From: Nocardioides sp. URHA0032
GTDB taxonomy: Bacteria; Actinomycetota; Actinomycetes; Propionibacteriales; Nocardioidaceae
Assembly (NCBI RefSeq): GCF_000620645.1
Contig: NZ_JIAV01000019.1
Span: 124,001 to 188,000, forward strand
Direction of reading: 5' to 3'
DNA: 64,000 bases
The translations under genes and the position numbers were made by a program. Below are positions 42,441 through 51,812 of this stretch, one piece after another. The notes beneath the pieces were generated by a model. It was not told where the DNA came from. It did not search any database and worked only from the letters and a program-made list of their open reading frames with translations. How positions within the stretch are numbered: position 1 is the first letter of the stretch; the number at the start of each line of letters is the position of its first letter.

Positions 42441-42794
42441 TCAGCCGAGGTCGAGTGCCGTCGGGTGCCGGGGCTCGTACAGTCCGACCTCGCTGCCACC
42501 GGGCAGCCGGAACCTGGTGAGCCGTCCCCAGCGCTCGTCGGTGACGTCGGCCGTCAGCTGGACGCCGCGGGCGCCGAGCTCCGCGACGGTGGCCTCGAGG
42601 TCGTCGCACATGAGATAGAGCTCGTGCCCGGTCGGACCGTCGGACGGGTGCACCGCGAGCTCGGCCGGCGGCAGCCGGAAGATCAGCCAGTCGTGGCCGG
42701 CATCCACGTACGGCCAGTCGAGGACGTCGCGGAAGAAGGCCCGGTCCGCCGCGGGGTCGCGGCTGAAGAGGACGACGTGGCTGCCGGTGATCAC
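42441..42794 (-). CDS. VOC/glyoxalase-like protein
   Basis: A 117-residue single VOC domain: SHVVLFSRDPAADRAFFRDVLDWPYVDAG at the N-terminus, LMCDDLEATVAELGARGV, and RFRLPGGSEVGLYEPRH at the end. Probably dimeric with metal ligands His6, Glu and a late Glu. Substrate unknown. 4 nt after the TrmO gene on the same strand. Confidence 0.88.
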   Translation of the reverse strand: MITGSHVVLFSRDPAADRAFFRDVLDWPYVDAGHDWLIFRLPPAELAVHPSDGPTGHELYLMCDDLEATVAELGARGVQLTADVTDERWGRLTRFRLPGGSEVGLYEPRHPTALDLG

Positions 42795-42798
42795 GCGA

Positions 42799-43275
42799 TC
42801 ACCCCTGCCGCGGCGGCGCGGCCGGCATGAACAGCTCCCGGTCCGGCTTGAGGTCGAGCAGCGGGGTGCCGTCCTGGCAGTCCAGGCCGCGCACGACGAG
42901 GGTGCCGCCCTCGATGCGGTCCACGGTCACGATCGAGGTCGCGATCGGGTTCGGGCGCACCGGCGACCGGAGCGCGAAGGTGCCCCGGGTGCTGCCGTCG
43001 TTCCGCGGGCTCTGCCGGACCAGGTCGCGGCGTGAGAGGTGCAGCCAGTAGAGGACCTCGAGGCGTTCGTACCGGTCGATCCCGTCGAGCGCGGCGACCC
43101 AGGGCTCGAACACCTCGATCCGGCACTCGGGCCCGTCCGCGCGGCCCTGGCGCGGCGTCTCGAGCGTCGAGCTCCAGGGCGTGCGGATCGTGCCGATGAA
43201 CACCAGGCCGGCGTCCGCGGCCACGGGTGGGTCGACCGCGACCTCGGCATCGCGGAGCTCGTCCTCGCGGGGCAC
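42799..43275 (-). CDS. trmO: TrmO-type tRNA methyltransferase
   Basis: A 158-residue protein of the TsaA/TrmO (YaeB) family, which methylates N6 of t6A37 in some tRNAs. Core motifs: [29 protein letters not shown] with the family beta-barrel, [17 protein letters not shown] and [15 protein letters not shown]. Start placed at the second GTG since GAGGAGG then lies at proper distance. Closely follows hyuB (13 nt). Confidence 0.85.
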   Translation of the reverse strand: MPREDELRDAEVAVDPPVAADAGLVFIGTIRTPWSSTLETPRQGRADGPECRIEVFEPWVAALDGIDRYERLEVLYWLHLSRRDLVRQSPRNDGSTRGTFALRSPVRPNPIATSIVTVDRIEGGTLVVRGLDCQDGTPLLDLKPDRELFMPAAPPRQG

Positions 43276-43288
43276 CGACCCCACCTCC

Positions 43289-45199
43289 TCAGACCAGGTC
43301 GACGGCTGCGTACGCCGCGCCCTCGGCGAGCCGAGCGTAGCCCGGGCCGCGGTCGAAGAACGCCTCGCTCGGCTCCGGGCGGCTCGCGCGCTCGGCGACG
43401 GTCGCCGCGTCGTCGTACGACAGGGAGCCGTCCTCGAGGGAGCCGCTGAGCACCACGCCGTACGACGCCAGCGCGGCCTCCGGGGAGACCTTGCGCCACA
43501 CGACGTCGCGGACGACGAGGGCGGGGTCGCGCTGGAGCGGGTCGCCCCAACCGCCGCCGCCGGTGGTCCGGATCCGGATCACCTCGCCCGCCGCGACCGG
43601 CTCGGCGTCGGCGAGGGCGTCGACCTCGCGCTCGTGCGGGCCGCCGGGGTCGATGACGACCTCGAACGGCTTGCCGGCGAGGCCGCCCCTGACCCCCCAA
43701 CACGCCAGGATCGACCGGTCCGCGATCGACATGAAGTGACCGTCCTTGAGCATCCGGATGTGCTTCTCGTAGCCGAGACCCCCGCGGAACCGGCCCGCTC
43801 CCCCGCTGTCCGTCGCCAGCGACAGCGACTCGACGCGGAACGGGAAGCGCGCCTCGGTGAACTCGGTCGGCAGGTTCCGGGAGTCCGGGACCACGTGGAT
43901 CGTGTCCTCGCCGTCGGCGTAGTAGCGGCCGCCGGAGCCGCCGCCCAGCACCTCGCGCATCAGGTACGGCCGGCCCTCGAGGTCCTCGCCGTACACGCCG
44001 GTGTAGCGGATCGTCTCCTGGTCGGCGGGCATCTTGCCGTCGACCGCCTTGGCGACGACGCCCGCGAGGACGCCGAGCAGCCGGAGGATCACGAAGGTGC
44101 GCGCGTTCGTCGGTGCCGGGAACACCGGCGTCAGCAGGGTCCCGGGCTCCGGGAAGCGCATCTCGATGAGCGGCACGATGCCCTCGTTGACGTCGAGCTC
44201 CGCCATCCGCTCGGGGGTGTCGGCGAGGTTGCGCAGGATCGGCGCGAGCCACTTCTTGAGGAACACGCCGTCGCTGTAGTCGCCGCAGTGGTTGATCGGG
44301 CCCTTCGCCTGCGGGCTGGTGCCGTCGAAGTCGAGGACCAGCCGCTCGCCCTCGGGGTCGTCGGCGGGCGTCCGGGTCAGCGTGATCCGCTGGGTGTGCA
44401 GCATCGGCTCGTCGACGCCGTCGTGCTCTGCGTAGTCCTCCCAGACCCAGGTGCCGACCGGGATCTTGCCGAGGATCTCGCGCCGGTAGGTCTCGGTGGT
44501 CCGGCTGATGATCGCGTCGAAGCAGGACTCGACGGTCTCCACGCCGTACCGGTCGAAGAGCTCGCCGAGCCGGCGGGCGCCCATCAGGCAGGCCGAGCAC
44601 TCGGCGTCCAGGTCGGCGGCGAGCGACTCGGGCATCCGCGAGTTGCGGGTCATGATGCTGAGCGCCGCACGGTTCGGCACGCCGGCGTCCCAGAGCCGGA
44701 TCGGGGGGACCATCAGGCCCTCCTCGAAGACGCTAGTGGCGTCGGAGGGCATCGAGCCCGGTACGGCGCCGCCGATGTCGTCGTGGTGGCCGAAGGCCTG
44801 GACGAACGCGACGACCCTGCCGTCGCTGAAGACCGGCACCGTGACGCAGAGGTCCGGCAGGTGGCCGATGCCTCCCTCGGAGCGGTAGACGTCGTTGTGG
44901 AAGAAGACGTCGCCCTCCTGCATCTCCGCGATCGGGAAGTCGCGGGCGACCGGGTGCACGAGCGCGGAGTACGACCGGCCGGTGAGCTTGCGCAGCAGCC
45001 GGTCGTGGATGCCGGCGCGGAAGTCGTGCGCGTCCCGGATCATCGGGCTCCGGCTGGTCCGGCCGATCGCGGTCTCGACCTCCATCTCGACCGAGGCCAG
45101 CGAGCCCTGCACGATCTCGACCAGCACCGGGTCCGCGCTCGCGCCGGCGTCGTCGGTCAGGTGGCCGAACGGGAACTGGGTGGGGGCGCGGCGGCTCAT
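43289..45199 (-). CDS. hyuB: Hydantoinase B/oxoprolinase family subunit
   Basis: A 636-residue HyuB-like subunit of ATP-dependent hydantoinases/oxoprolinases. Segments: [52 protein letters not shown] and [14 protein letters not shown], ending [13 protein letters not shown]. Works with HyuA to hydrolyse amide bonds in cyclic ureides or imides with ATP. GAGGAGCG precedes the ATG, which overlaps the HyuA stop by 4 nt. Confidence 0.93.
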   Translation of the reverse strand: MSRRAPTQFPFGHLTDDAGASADPVLVEIVQGSLASVEMEVETAIGRTSRSPMIRDAHDFRAGIHDRLLRKLTGRSYSALVHPVARDFPIAEMQEGDVFFHNDVYRSEGGIGHLPDLCVTVPVFSDGRVVAFVQAFGHHDDIGGAVPGSMPSDATSVFEEGLMVPPIRLWDAGVPNRAALSIMTRNSRMPESLAADLDAECSACLMGARRLGELFDRYGVETVESCFDAIISRTTETYRREILGKIPVGTWVWEDYAEHDGVDEPMLHTQRITLTRTPADDPEGERLVLDFDGTSPQAKGPINHCGDYSDGVFLKKWLAPILRNLADTPERMAELDVNEGIVPLIEMRFPEPGTLLTPVFPAPTNARTFVILRLLGVLAGVVAKAVDGKMPADQETIRYTGVYGEDLEGRPYLMREVLGGGSGGRYYADGEDTIHVVPDSRNLPTEFTEARFPFRVESLSLATDSGGAGRFRGGLGYEKHIRMLKDGHFMSIADRSILACWGVRGGLAGKPFEVVIDPGGPHEREVDALADAEPVAAGEVIRIRTTGGGGWGDPLQRDPALVVRDVVWRKVSPEAALASYGVVLSGSLEDGSLSYDDAATVAERASRPEPSEAFFDRGPGYARLAEGAAYAAVDLV

Positions 45200-47277
45200 C
45201 GGTCGCTCCTCGTCACGATGATGTTCACGTACTCGTCGATGCGGGCGGTGAACCCCGGGTGGAGCGGAACGGTCGAGCCGAACTCCTCGATGATCGCCGG
45301 CCCCTCGACGATGCTGCCGGGGGCGAGGTCGGGGCGCCACAGCACGGGCGTGTCGACGTACCCCTGACCGGCGTCGAAGCAGACCTGCCTGACCGGGTCG
45401 TCCGCCTCTCGGCGGCCTATAGGCGAGCCTGGGGCGGACGACCCGACTCGCTTGATCTCGGGCCGGCGGATCGGGCCGATGCCGGACACGCGGAGGTTCA
45501 CCCACTCGACCTGCTGGGAGTCGTCCGCGGAGAAGTCGTAGCCGTACAGCGCCCGGTGCTCGGCGTGGAACGCCTCGGCGACCGCGCCCGGGTCGAGGAC
45601 GCCGGTCCCGACCGGCACCCGCACCTCGAACGCCTGACCGAAGTAGCGCAGGTCGGCGGTGCGGACGAACCGGTGCTCGGTGGGCTCGAAGCCCTCCTTG
45701 GCGAGGGCCTCGGCCGCCTGCGCGGTCAGCGCGTCGTAGATGCCGGTGACCGTGGCCGGGTCCAGGTGCTCCGCCAGCGTCACGTGGGTCTGCACGTAGT
45801 CGTTCTTGACGTCGACGGTGAGCAGGCCGAACGCAGAGACGTTGCCGGGGTTGGGCGGCACCAGCACCGTCGACAGCCCGAGCACGTCCATCAGCCGGCA
45901 CAGCAGCAGCGAACCGGAGCCGCCGAACGTCGTGAGCGTGAAGTCGCGGACGTCGAGGCCGCGCTTGACGGTGACCTGGCGCAGCGCGTTCGCCTGGTTC
46001 CACGCGGAGATCTCCAGGATGCCGGTGGCACAGCCCTCGGGGCTCAGCCCGAGCTTGGACGCGAGCTGCTCGATGCCGTCGCGGGCCGCATCGACGTCGA
46101 GCGGGATCTCACCGCCGAGCAGGTGCGGGGGGATCCGGCCGAGGAAGACGTGGGCGTCGGTGATCGTGACCTCGGTGCCGCCCTTGCCGTAGCAGAGCGG
46201 GCCCGGGTCCGCGCCCGCCGACTGCGGGCCGACCTTGAGCGTGCCCTCGGGGCTCAGCCACGCGATCGAGCCGCCGCCGGCGCCGACGGTGACCACGTCG
46301 ATCATCGGGATCTTGGACGGGAACGCGCCGACCGACCCCTCCGTGGTGAGCGTCGGCTGGCCGTCGATCACGACGCTGACGTCGGTCGACGTACCGCCGC
46401 CGTCGGAGGTCAGCACCCGGTCGAAGCCGGCGACCTTCGCGATCAGCGCCGCGCCCAGGGCGCCCGCCGCCGGGCCGGAGAGCACGGTGGTGATCGGCTG
46501 GTGCACGACCTCGTCGGCCGACAGGACGCCGCCGTTGGACTTCATCACGTAGAACGGGATGACCCGGTCGTCGTACGACGTCAGCCGCGACTTGATGTTG
46601 TTGACGTACGCCGAGAGCCGCGGCTTGACCGCCGCGTCGACCAGCGTCGTCATCGCCCGCTCGTACTCGCGGTACTCGCGGAGCACCTCGCTGGACAGCG
46701 ACACGACCGCGTCGGGGTGCTCCTCGGCGAGGATCGCGCGCATCCGGTCCTCGTGCACGGGGTTGGCGTAGGCGTGCAGGAAGCAGACCCCGAGGGTGCT
46801 GATGTCCTGTGCCCTGAACCAGCGCGCGACCGCCCGGGCGCCCGCCTCGTCGAAGGGACGCACCTCCTCGCCGTTCACGTCGAGGCGGCCCTCGACGCCC
46901 TGGACCCGGTCGCGCGGGACGATCCGTTCCGGCTTGACCCAGAAGTAGCTGTTGCCGTACCCGTCGGGCACCGACTGGCGGGCGATCTCGAGCATCGCCT
47001 CGTAGCCGGTGTTCGTGATGAACCCGAGCCGGTCGACCTTGCCCTCGAGCAGCTGGTTCGTCGCGACCGTGGTCCCGTGGCTGACCGCGTCGATGTCCGC
47101 GCCGGTCGCGCCGAGCAGCCCGAGCACCTTGTCGATGCCGGCGAGGAAGCCGTCGGCCGGGTTGCCCGGCGTCGAGGGCGTCTTGGTGGTGACGAGCTCG
47201 CCCGAGTCCTCGTCGAAGGCGACGACGTCGGTGAACGTCCCGCCGGTGTCGATGCCGATCCGGATCCGCCGGGCCAT
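45196..47277 (-). CDS. hyuA: Hydantoinase A/oxoprolinase family subunit
   Basis: A 693-residue ASKHA-fold ATPase subunit. The phosphate-binding loop is IGIDTGGTFTDVVAFD at the start, VSHGTTVATNQLLEGK and VLTSDGGGTSTDVSVV follow, then VTVGAGGGSIAWLS. Near residue 615 a 52-bp palindrome (45394-45445) is read in frame as about 17 extra residues (VGSSAPGSPIGRREADDP) in a variable linker; the reading frame is intact. Second gene after the deaminase-like gene, 3 nt apart. Confidence 0.93.
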   Translation of the reverse strand: MARRIRIGIDTGGTFTDVVAFDEDSGELVTTKTPSTPGNPADGFLAGIDKVLGLLGATGADIDAVSHGTTVATNQLLEGKVDRLGFITNTGYEAMLEIARQSVPDGYGNSYFWVKPERIVPRDRVQGVEGRLDVNGEEVRPFDEAGARAVARWFRAQDISTLGVCFLHAYANPVHEDRMRAILAEEHPDAVVSLSSEVLREYREYERAMTTLVDAAVKPRLSAYVNNIKSRLTSYDDRVIPFYVMKSNGGVLSADEVVHQPITTVLSGPAAGALGAALIAKVAGFDRVLTSDGGGTSTDVSVVIDGQPTLTTEGSVGAFPSKIPMIDVVTVGAGGGSIAWLSPEGTLKVGPQSAGADPGPLCYGKGGTEVTITDAHVFLGRIPPHLLGGEIPLDVDAARDGIEQLASKLGLSPEGCATGILEISAWNQANALRQVTVKRGLDVRDFTLTTFGGSGSLLLCRLMDVLGLSTVLVPPNPGNVSAFGLLTVDVKNDYVQTHVTLAEHLDPATVTGIYDALTAQAAEALAKEGFEPTEHRFVRTADLRYFGQAFEVRVPVGTGVLDPGAVAEAFHAEHRALYGYDFSADDSQQVEWVNLRVSGIGPIRRPEIKRVGSSAPGSPIGRREADDPVRQVCFDAGQGYVDTPVLWRPDLAPGSIVEGPAIIEEFGSTVPLHPGFTARIDEYVNIIVTRSDR
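45394..45445. repeat. 52-bp palindromic element inside hyuA, family C copy 2
   Basis: Arms CGGGTCGTCCGCC and GGCGGACGACCCG (13 bp) flank a 26-nt centre, same total length as copy 1 at 19123-19174 and with shared centre features (GGCGGC, TAT, GGCG). It lies within coding sequence and is translated. Confidence 0.85.
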
Positions 47278-47280
47278 GGC

Positions 47281-48516
47281 TCAGTGTCCTTCCAGGTGGA
47301 ACGTCGTGGTGGAGGTCGAGCTCGCGACCAGCCTGCCCGACGCGACGACGTACGCCGGCGCGTCGTGGTGGCCGACGACCTCGCGGAGCGTCGGGTGCGG
47401 GTGGACGACGAGATCCGCGTTGCCGCCCTCGGCGAGCCGGTGGCCGGCCACGCCGAGGACGTCGGCGGCGGTCGTGGTGACGGCGTCGTACACCAGGTCG
47501 ATGCCGGCGCTGTCGACCGCCTCGAGAGCGTGCGCGGCGAGGAACGCGACCTCGACCATGTTGTGCCGGCCGAACGGGTAGTACGCGTCCTCGATGTCGT
47601 CCTGGCCGAGCGCGACCGGCACCCCCATCGCCGTGAGCTCGCGGACCGGGAGGTGCAGCGGGCCGGTGTGCGGGTCGCTGACGAAGCCGAGGCCGGCGCG
47701 CTTCACGAGGCCGGCGAGGCGCTCGAGGGTCGGCCGGGCGTAGAGGCCGACGGCGCGCGCGTGGTTCGCGACGCCGCGGCCCTCGAGGCCGTGCTCGAGC
47801 ATCGCGGTCGCGAGCATCTCGGTGGTGCGCAGGCTCGCGTCACCGGCGTCGTCGACCAGCATCGCGACCCGGCGGCCGTGCGCCGCGGCGAGCTCGCACA
47901 TCCGGCGGACGTGCTCATGGGCCTCGGCGTCGGTGTGCTCGATCCACGGGATGCCGCCGACCACGTCCGCACCGAGGTCGATCGCCTCGCGCACCAGCTC
48001 CTCCGCACCGGGGTCGCGCACCAGGCCGTCCTGGGGGAACGCGACCACCTGGAGGTCGACCACGCCGCGGAACTCCTCGCGCAGCGCGAGCAGCGGGACG
48101 ACGCCCTCGAGCCGCGCCCTGGTGTCGACGTCGGCGAAGGCGAGCACGTGGCGGACGCCGTACCGGACCGCCTCGAGCACCGCCGCGCGGGCGTTCGGCT
48201 CGATCCAGCTGCGGTCGTAGTCGGCCTTGACGGCCGAGGCGAGCTCGATGGAGTGGAGCGCGGAGCCCATCTCCCCGGACGTGTACGCCGTCAGCGCGGC
48301 GTCGCCGATCCGGTCCAGCGTGTGCACCTTGTCCAAGTGCAGGTGGCCGTTCGCGAAGCTCTCGGTGACCAGGCCGCCGGCGGCGTCGATCTCCTCGGCG
48401 CCGGTCAGGGGGTCCCGCGTGACGGCGGCGATCCGGCCCTCGTCGATGCCGATCTGGAAGCGCCCGTCCCGACCGCGCAGCGTCGCGTCCGCGACGACGA
48501 GCTGGTGGGTGGGCAC
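47281..48516 (-). CDS. Cytosine/creatinine deaminase-like amidohydrolase with an altered metal site
   Basis: A 411-residue CodA-like amidohydrolase. It keeps H58-L-H60 (NGHLHLDK), H252 (VANHARA) and D306 (GQDDIEDAYYPFG). Where CodA has HCDE, here is L220-V-D-D (AMLVDDAGD), so one metal ligand is missing and the catalytic Glu is Asp; the HDD of CodA is QDD. It may act on another substrate, bind one metal differently or be a non-catalytic homologue. Start at the GTG giving VPTHQLVVAD. Followed by hyuA after 3 nt. Confidence 0.8.
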   Translation of the reverse strand: MPTHQLVVADATLRGRDGRFQIGIDEGRIAAVTRDPLTGAEEIDAAGGLVTESFANGHLHLDKVHTLDRIGDAALTAYTSGEMGSALHSIELASAVKADYDRSWIEPNARAAVLEAVRYGVRHVLAFADVDTRARLEGVVPLLALREEFRGVVDLQVVAFPQDGLVRDPGAEELVREAIDLGADVVGGIPWIEHTDAEAHEHVRRMCELAAAHGRRVAMLVDDAGDASLRTTEMLATAMLEHGLEGRGVANHARAVGLYARPTLERLAGLVKRAGLGFVSDPHTGPLHLPVRELTAMGVPVALGQDDIEDAYYPFGRHNMVEVAFLAAHALEAVDSAGIDLVYDAVTTTAADVLGVAGHRLAEGGNADLVVHPHPTLREVVGHHDAPAYVVASGRLVASSTSTTTFHLEGH

Positions 48517-48608
48517 GCGTCGATTCAACCGGTCCGGCTCCGCAGCGGGCCACGGCATCGATTGCCGACGAAGGGCCCGTTCTCCGGCAACATCTGCCAG
48601 CAGACGTC

Positions 48609-49274
48609 CTAGGCGTCCGGGGCCCGGTCGTTGTAGACGCCGGCCTCCTCCTGGCCGGACAGGGCCTGGATGGCGCGCATGATCTCGTCGGTGACCTCGC
48701 GCCGCGCCCGGCCCAGCGGCACGCCGTCGTACCGGCCCGCGACCTGGATCGGGTCGCCGAAGGTGACCGAGATCGGCACGACGCGCGGGAACCGGGCGCC
48801 GACCGGCTGGAGCCGCTCCGTGCCGGTGATGCCCACGGGGACGACGGGGACGCTCGCGGTCAGCGCGAGGTGCGCGACGCCGGTGCGGCCGCGGTAGAGC
48901 CGGCCGTCACGCGAGCGGGTGCCCTCGGGGTAGAGGCCGAACGCCCCGCCGTCGGCGAGCACCGCGAGTGCGGTGTCCAGGCTGGCGATCGCCGCCCGCG
49001 GATCGTCGCGGTCGACGGGCAGCATGCCCATCCCCTCGAACCACGCCTTCTGCAGCGTGCCCTTCACCCCGCCGCCGCGGAAGTAGTCGGACTTCGCCAG
49101 GAAGTGCACCTTGCGGGGCGCCACGATCGGGATCACCAGCGAGTCGGCGAAGCTCAGGTGGTTGCTGGCCAGGATCACCGCCCCGGTGCGCGGCACGTTC
49201 TCGAGGCCGGTCACCGTCGGGCGCCAGACCACCTTGGCGAGGGGCGGGACCACCGTGTGCAGGACCGAGTACAT
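48609..49274 (-). CDS. 1-acyl-glycerol-3-phosphate acyltransferase-like (PlsC)
   Basis: A 221-residue acyltransferase. The HxxxxD motif is NHLSFAD near residue 38, followed by FLAKSDYFRG and the EGTRSRDG motif, then VPVVPVGITGTERL, as in lysophosphatidate acyltransferases. N-terminal hydrophobic stretch (VLHTVVPPLAKVVW) would associate with the membrane. Divergent from the DUF2630 gene. Confidence 0.9.
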   Translation of the reverse strand: MYSVLHTVVPPLAKVVWRPTVTGLENVPRTGAVILASNHLSFADSLVIPIVAPRKVHFLAKSDYFRGGGVKGTLQKAWFEGMGMLPVDRDDPRAAIASLDTALAVLADGGAFGLYPEGTRSRDGRLYRGRTGVAHLALTASVPVVPVGITGTERLQPVGARFPRVVPISVTFGDPIQVAGRYDGVPLGRARREVTDEIMRAIQALSGQEEAGVYNDRAPDA

Positions 49275-49335
49275 GACCACCGCCCCAGTGTCGCGGTTAC
49301 CCGTCGGTCTATCGACTCGGTGCCACACTGGCGAG

Positions 49336-49581
49336 ATGGCCGACGTCGACATCCAGCAGCACATCCAGTCGCTCATCGAAGAGGAGCACCGCCTGCGCGA
49401 CTCGCTCGCGGACGGCGACATCTCCCCGGGTGAGGAGCACGAGAAGCTCCGCGGCATCGAGGTGGAGCTCGACCAGTGCTGGGACCTCCTCCGCCAGCGG
49501 CGGGCCCGGCGGGCCGCCGGCCAGGACCCGGCCGACACCGCCGTACGTCCGCCGGGCACGGTGGAGAACTACCGCCAGTAG
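49336..49581 (+). CDS. DUF2630 family protein
   Basis: An 81-residue protein of DUF2630: DIQQHIQSLIEEEHRLRD at the start, EEHEKLRGIEVELDQCWDLLRQRRARR in the middle, ending PGTVENYRQ, the conserved family terminus. Predicted coiled helical hairpin. Function unknown. Confidence 0.92.
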   Translation: MADVDIQQHIQSLIEEEHRLRDSLADGDISPGEEHEKLRGIEVELDQCWDLLRQRRARRAAGQDPADTAVRPPGTVENYRQ

Positions 49582-49602
49582 CGGAGCCGGGGCGAAATAG
49601 GT

Positions 49603-49983
49603 GAAGGGCCCTCGGAAGTATGAGTTCCAAGGGCCCTTCGTTGACCGGTACTGGTGACGCTCCCGGTCGACTGCTCTTCCACTCCGGTCCCGGCGGCCTC
49701 ATCACCCAGCCACCGCGGCGGCCCACCGGCAAGCCGGCGAACCTCCGTCTGGACCCTCGTCTCCGAGCTGTCCCGCCTTCCCTTGCGGGAGGGCGTGGGA
49801 GAAGTTCTATGCCCTCGGGGAACAGCTGCGCAAGGGCTTTCGCCGACATTCCCTCGGTTCCACCGAAAGTCACCCACTGCTCCACAGATCGACGCCTCGT
49901 CGTCCACAGGAAGTGCTCCGATTCCCACAGTTGAGCGGGATTCCTGTGGAGAGTCGTCGTCGGCGACGCCGCCGGCGCATGAG
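49603..49983. repeat. 380-bp structured repeat, copy 1
   Basis: Begins with a hairpin (49603-49639): 15-bp arms GAAGGGCCCTCGGAA/TTCCAAGGGCCCTTC, one mismatch, loop GTATGAG. Then blocks shared with copy 2: TGACCGGTACTGGTGACGC, CACTCCGGTCCC, GACCCTCGTCTCCGAGCTGT, GAGGGCGTGGGAGAAGTTCT, GCAAGGGCTTTCGCC and several TCCACAG motifs, ending CCTGTGGAG. No convincing ORF. The whole gap 49582-50417 is made of these two copies. Confidence 0.85.
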
Positions 49984-50020
49984 GACGGCGATCCGCGGGC
50001 ACCCGGGCCCGGACACAAGA

Positions 50021-50407
50021 GAAGGGCCCTTGCGAGTATGAGTCGCAAGGGCCCTTCGGGTGACCGGTACCGGTGACGCTTCCGGTCGACAGCTCATCCA
50101 CTCCGGTCCCAGCGACCTCGTCACCCAGCCGCTGCGCCGCGCTCCGGCAAGCCGGCTCGCGTCGTTCGGACCCTCGTCTCCGAGCTGTCCCGCTCTCCGT
50201 TGCCGGAGGGCGTGGGAGAAGTTCTATGCCCGTCGCGAACCGGTGCGCAAGGGCTTTCGCCCACAAACTTCGGGTCCCACAGGAACTGGCCGGTCGCCCA
50301 CAGGTACGACCCCGGTACTCCACAGCCGACCGGGCCATTGTCCCCAGGTTTTCCACCGGAGGCTGTGGAAAAGAATCGCGTTGCGTCGGCGTTCGCCGGC
50401 CGCCTAG
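50021..50407. repeat. 380-bp structured repeat, copy 2
   Basis: Same order of blocks as copy 1, 418 bp downstream. The hairpin (50021-50057) has perfect 15-bp arms GAAGGGCCCTTGCGA/TCGCAAGGGCCCTTC and the same GTATGAG loop; its inner four base pairs (GCGA/TCGC) differ from copy 1 (GGAA/TTCC) in compensating fashion. The end has TTTTCCAC (50349) facing GTGGAAAA (50365), a perfect 8-bp inverted pair. Confidence 0.85.
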
Positions 50408-50417
50408 CGTCGCGCGG

Positions 50418-51116
50418 GTGGCCTCCGACCTCGCCGCCCTCTGCTTCGACGCCCACGACCCCACCGCGCTCGCGCGGTTCTGGTCCGAGCTGCTGGGGTG
50501 GGAGATGGTGACGGACGCCGCGGACCGCGTCGCCCTCGTGCCCCGCGACGACACCGGCTACCGGCTGCGGTTCCTCCCGGCCACCGCCGGCAAGGCCGGT
50601 CCGAACCGCGTCCATCTCGACCTGACCAGCTCGACCTGGGACGAGCAGCGCGCCACCGTCGAGCTGGTCCTCGCCCGCGGCGGCCGGCACCTCGACTTCG
50701 TGCTCGGCCCGGACGAGCACCATGTACCGCTCGCCGATCCCGAGGGCAACGAGCTCTGCGTGATCGGGCCCGGGAACCGGTTCCTCGACGGCTGCGGACG
50801 CATCGGCGCCATCAACTGCGAGGGCACCCGCGGGGTCGGCCACTTCTGGAGCGAGGCGCTCGGCTGGCCACTGGTCTGGGACCAGGACGAGGAGACTGCG
50901 ATCCAGTCGCCGCGAGGCGGCTCCAAGATCACCTGGAGCGGTCCCCCGGTGGCCCCGAAGACCGGCGCGGGCCGCCAGCACCTCGACCTCGTGCCCTCCG
51001 CCGGCACCGACCGGGCAGCCGAGGTCGCGCGTCTGGTCGCCCTCGGCGCCACCCGGCTCGACCAGGCGCAGCTGGCCGACCCCGACGGCAACGAGTTCTG
51101 CCTCGCTCATGGGTGA
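50418..51116 (+). CDS. Two-domain VOC/glyoxalase-like protein
   Basis: A 232-residue protein with two VOC domains in tandem: DLAALCFDAHDPTALARFWSELLGWEM and LADPEGNELCVIGP in the first, FWSEALGWPLVWDQDEE and LADPDGNEFCLAHG in the second. Usual arrangement of actinobacterial glyoxalase-like proteins of unknown substrate. Start is the GTG at the end of repeat copy 2; the open frame upstream is repeat DNA. Overlaps the DUF1684 gene by 8 nt. Confidence 0.9.
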   Translation: MASDLAALCFDAHDPTALARFWSELLGWEMVTDAADRVALVPRDDTGYRLRFLPATAGKAGPNRVHLDLTSSTWDEQRATVELVLARGGRHLDFVLGPDEHHVPLADPEGNELCVIGPGNRFLDGCGRIGAINCEGTRGVGHFWSEALGWPLVWDQDEETAIQSPRGGSKITWSGPPVAPKTGAGRQHLDLVPSAGTDRAAEVARLVALGATRLDQAQLADPDGNEFCLAHG

Positions 51117-51789
51117 CTTCCTGGCCGAGTGGCAGACCTGGCGGACCGCCCGTGAGGCGCGCCTGCGGGACCCGCACGGGTGGCTGGCGATCACCGCCAT
51201 CCACTGGCTGACCGCCGAGCCGCAGCGCTTCGACGACCTGCCCGGCGAGTGGCGCAGCGAGCAGGACGGCCCCGTCGTCACCCTCGACGACGGCGAGCGC
51301 CGGCTGGGGCCGGTCGACGAGGACGGCCTGACCCTTGCTTTCCTGGGCGTCACCGCGGAGGTGGCCGACCGCGACGGCCGGGTGATCGTGCGGCCCCGCC
51401 GTCCCGACTCGGCGAACCTGCGCACCTACCGGGGCACGCCCTGCTATCCGCCCGACCCCGCGTGGGTCGTCGCGGGCCGCCTCCGACGCTCCCGGGCTGT
51501 CGTGTTCGAGCGCGACGGTGCCGAGCACCGGCTGGTCGCGTGGCCGGAGGACGACGGCCGCCTGTGGATCCTGTTCCGCGACGCGACCTCTGGCGTCACG
51601 ACGTACGCCGCCATGCGGCAGCTGCTCACCTCTCCCCCGGCAGCCGACGGGACGGTCGAGCTCGACTTCAACCGAGCACACAACATGCCGTGCGCCTACA
51701 CCGACTTCGCCACGTGTCCCGTACCGCCGGCGGAGAACACGCTGCCGTTCGCGGTGGACGCGGGCGAGCAGGTGCCCCTGATGTCCTAG
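51109..51789 (+). CDS. DUF1684 family protein
   Basis: A 226-residue DUF1684 protein: WRTAREARLRDPHGWLAITAIHWL near the N-terminus and the hallmark C-terminal FNRAHNMPCAYTDFATCPVPPAENTLPFAV. Biochemical role unknown. Overlaps the VOC gene end by 8 nt, so co-translated. Confidence 0.92.
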   Translation: MGDFLAEWQTWRTAREARLRDPHGWLAITAIHWLTAEPQRFDDLPGEWRSEQDGPVVTLDDGERRLGPVDEDGLTLAFLGVTAEVADRDGRVIVRPRRPDSANLRTYRGTPCYPPDPAWVVAGRLRRSRAVVFERDGAEHRLVAWPEDDGRLWILFRDATSGVTTYAAMRQLLTSPPAADGTVELDFNRAHNMPCAYTDFATCPVPPAENTLPFAVDAGEQVPLMS

Positions 51790-51812
51790 CCGGGCTCGGT
51801 TAGCGTGGCCGC

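Noticed and set aside
49654..50076. Protein-coding gene in repeat copy 1, and N-terminal extension of the VOC gene through copy 2
   Set aside because: Frames are not kept between the two copies although DNA is; indels break all shared frames.
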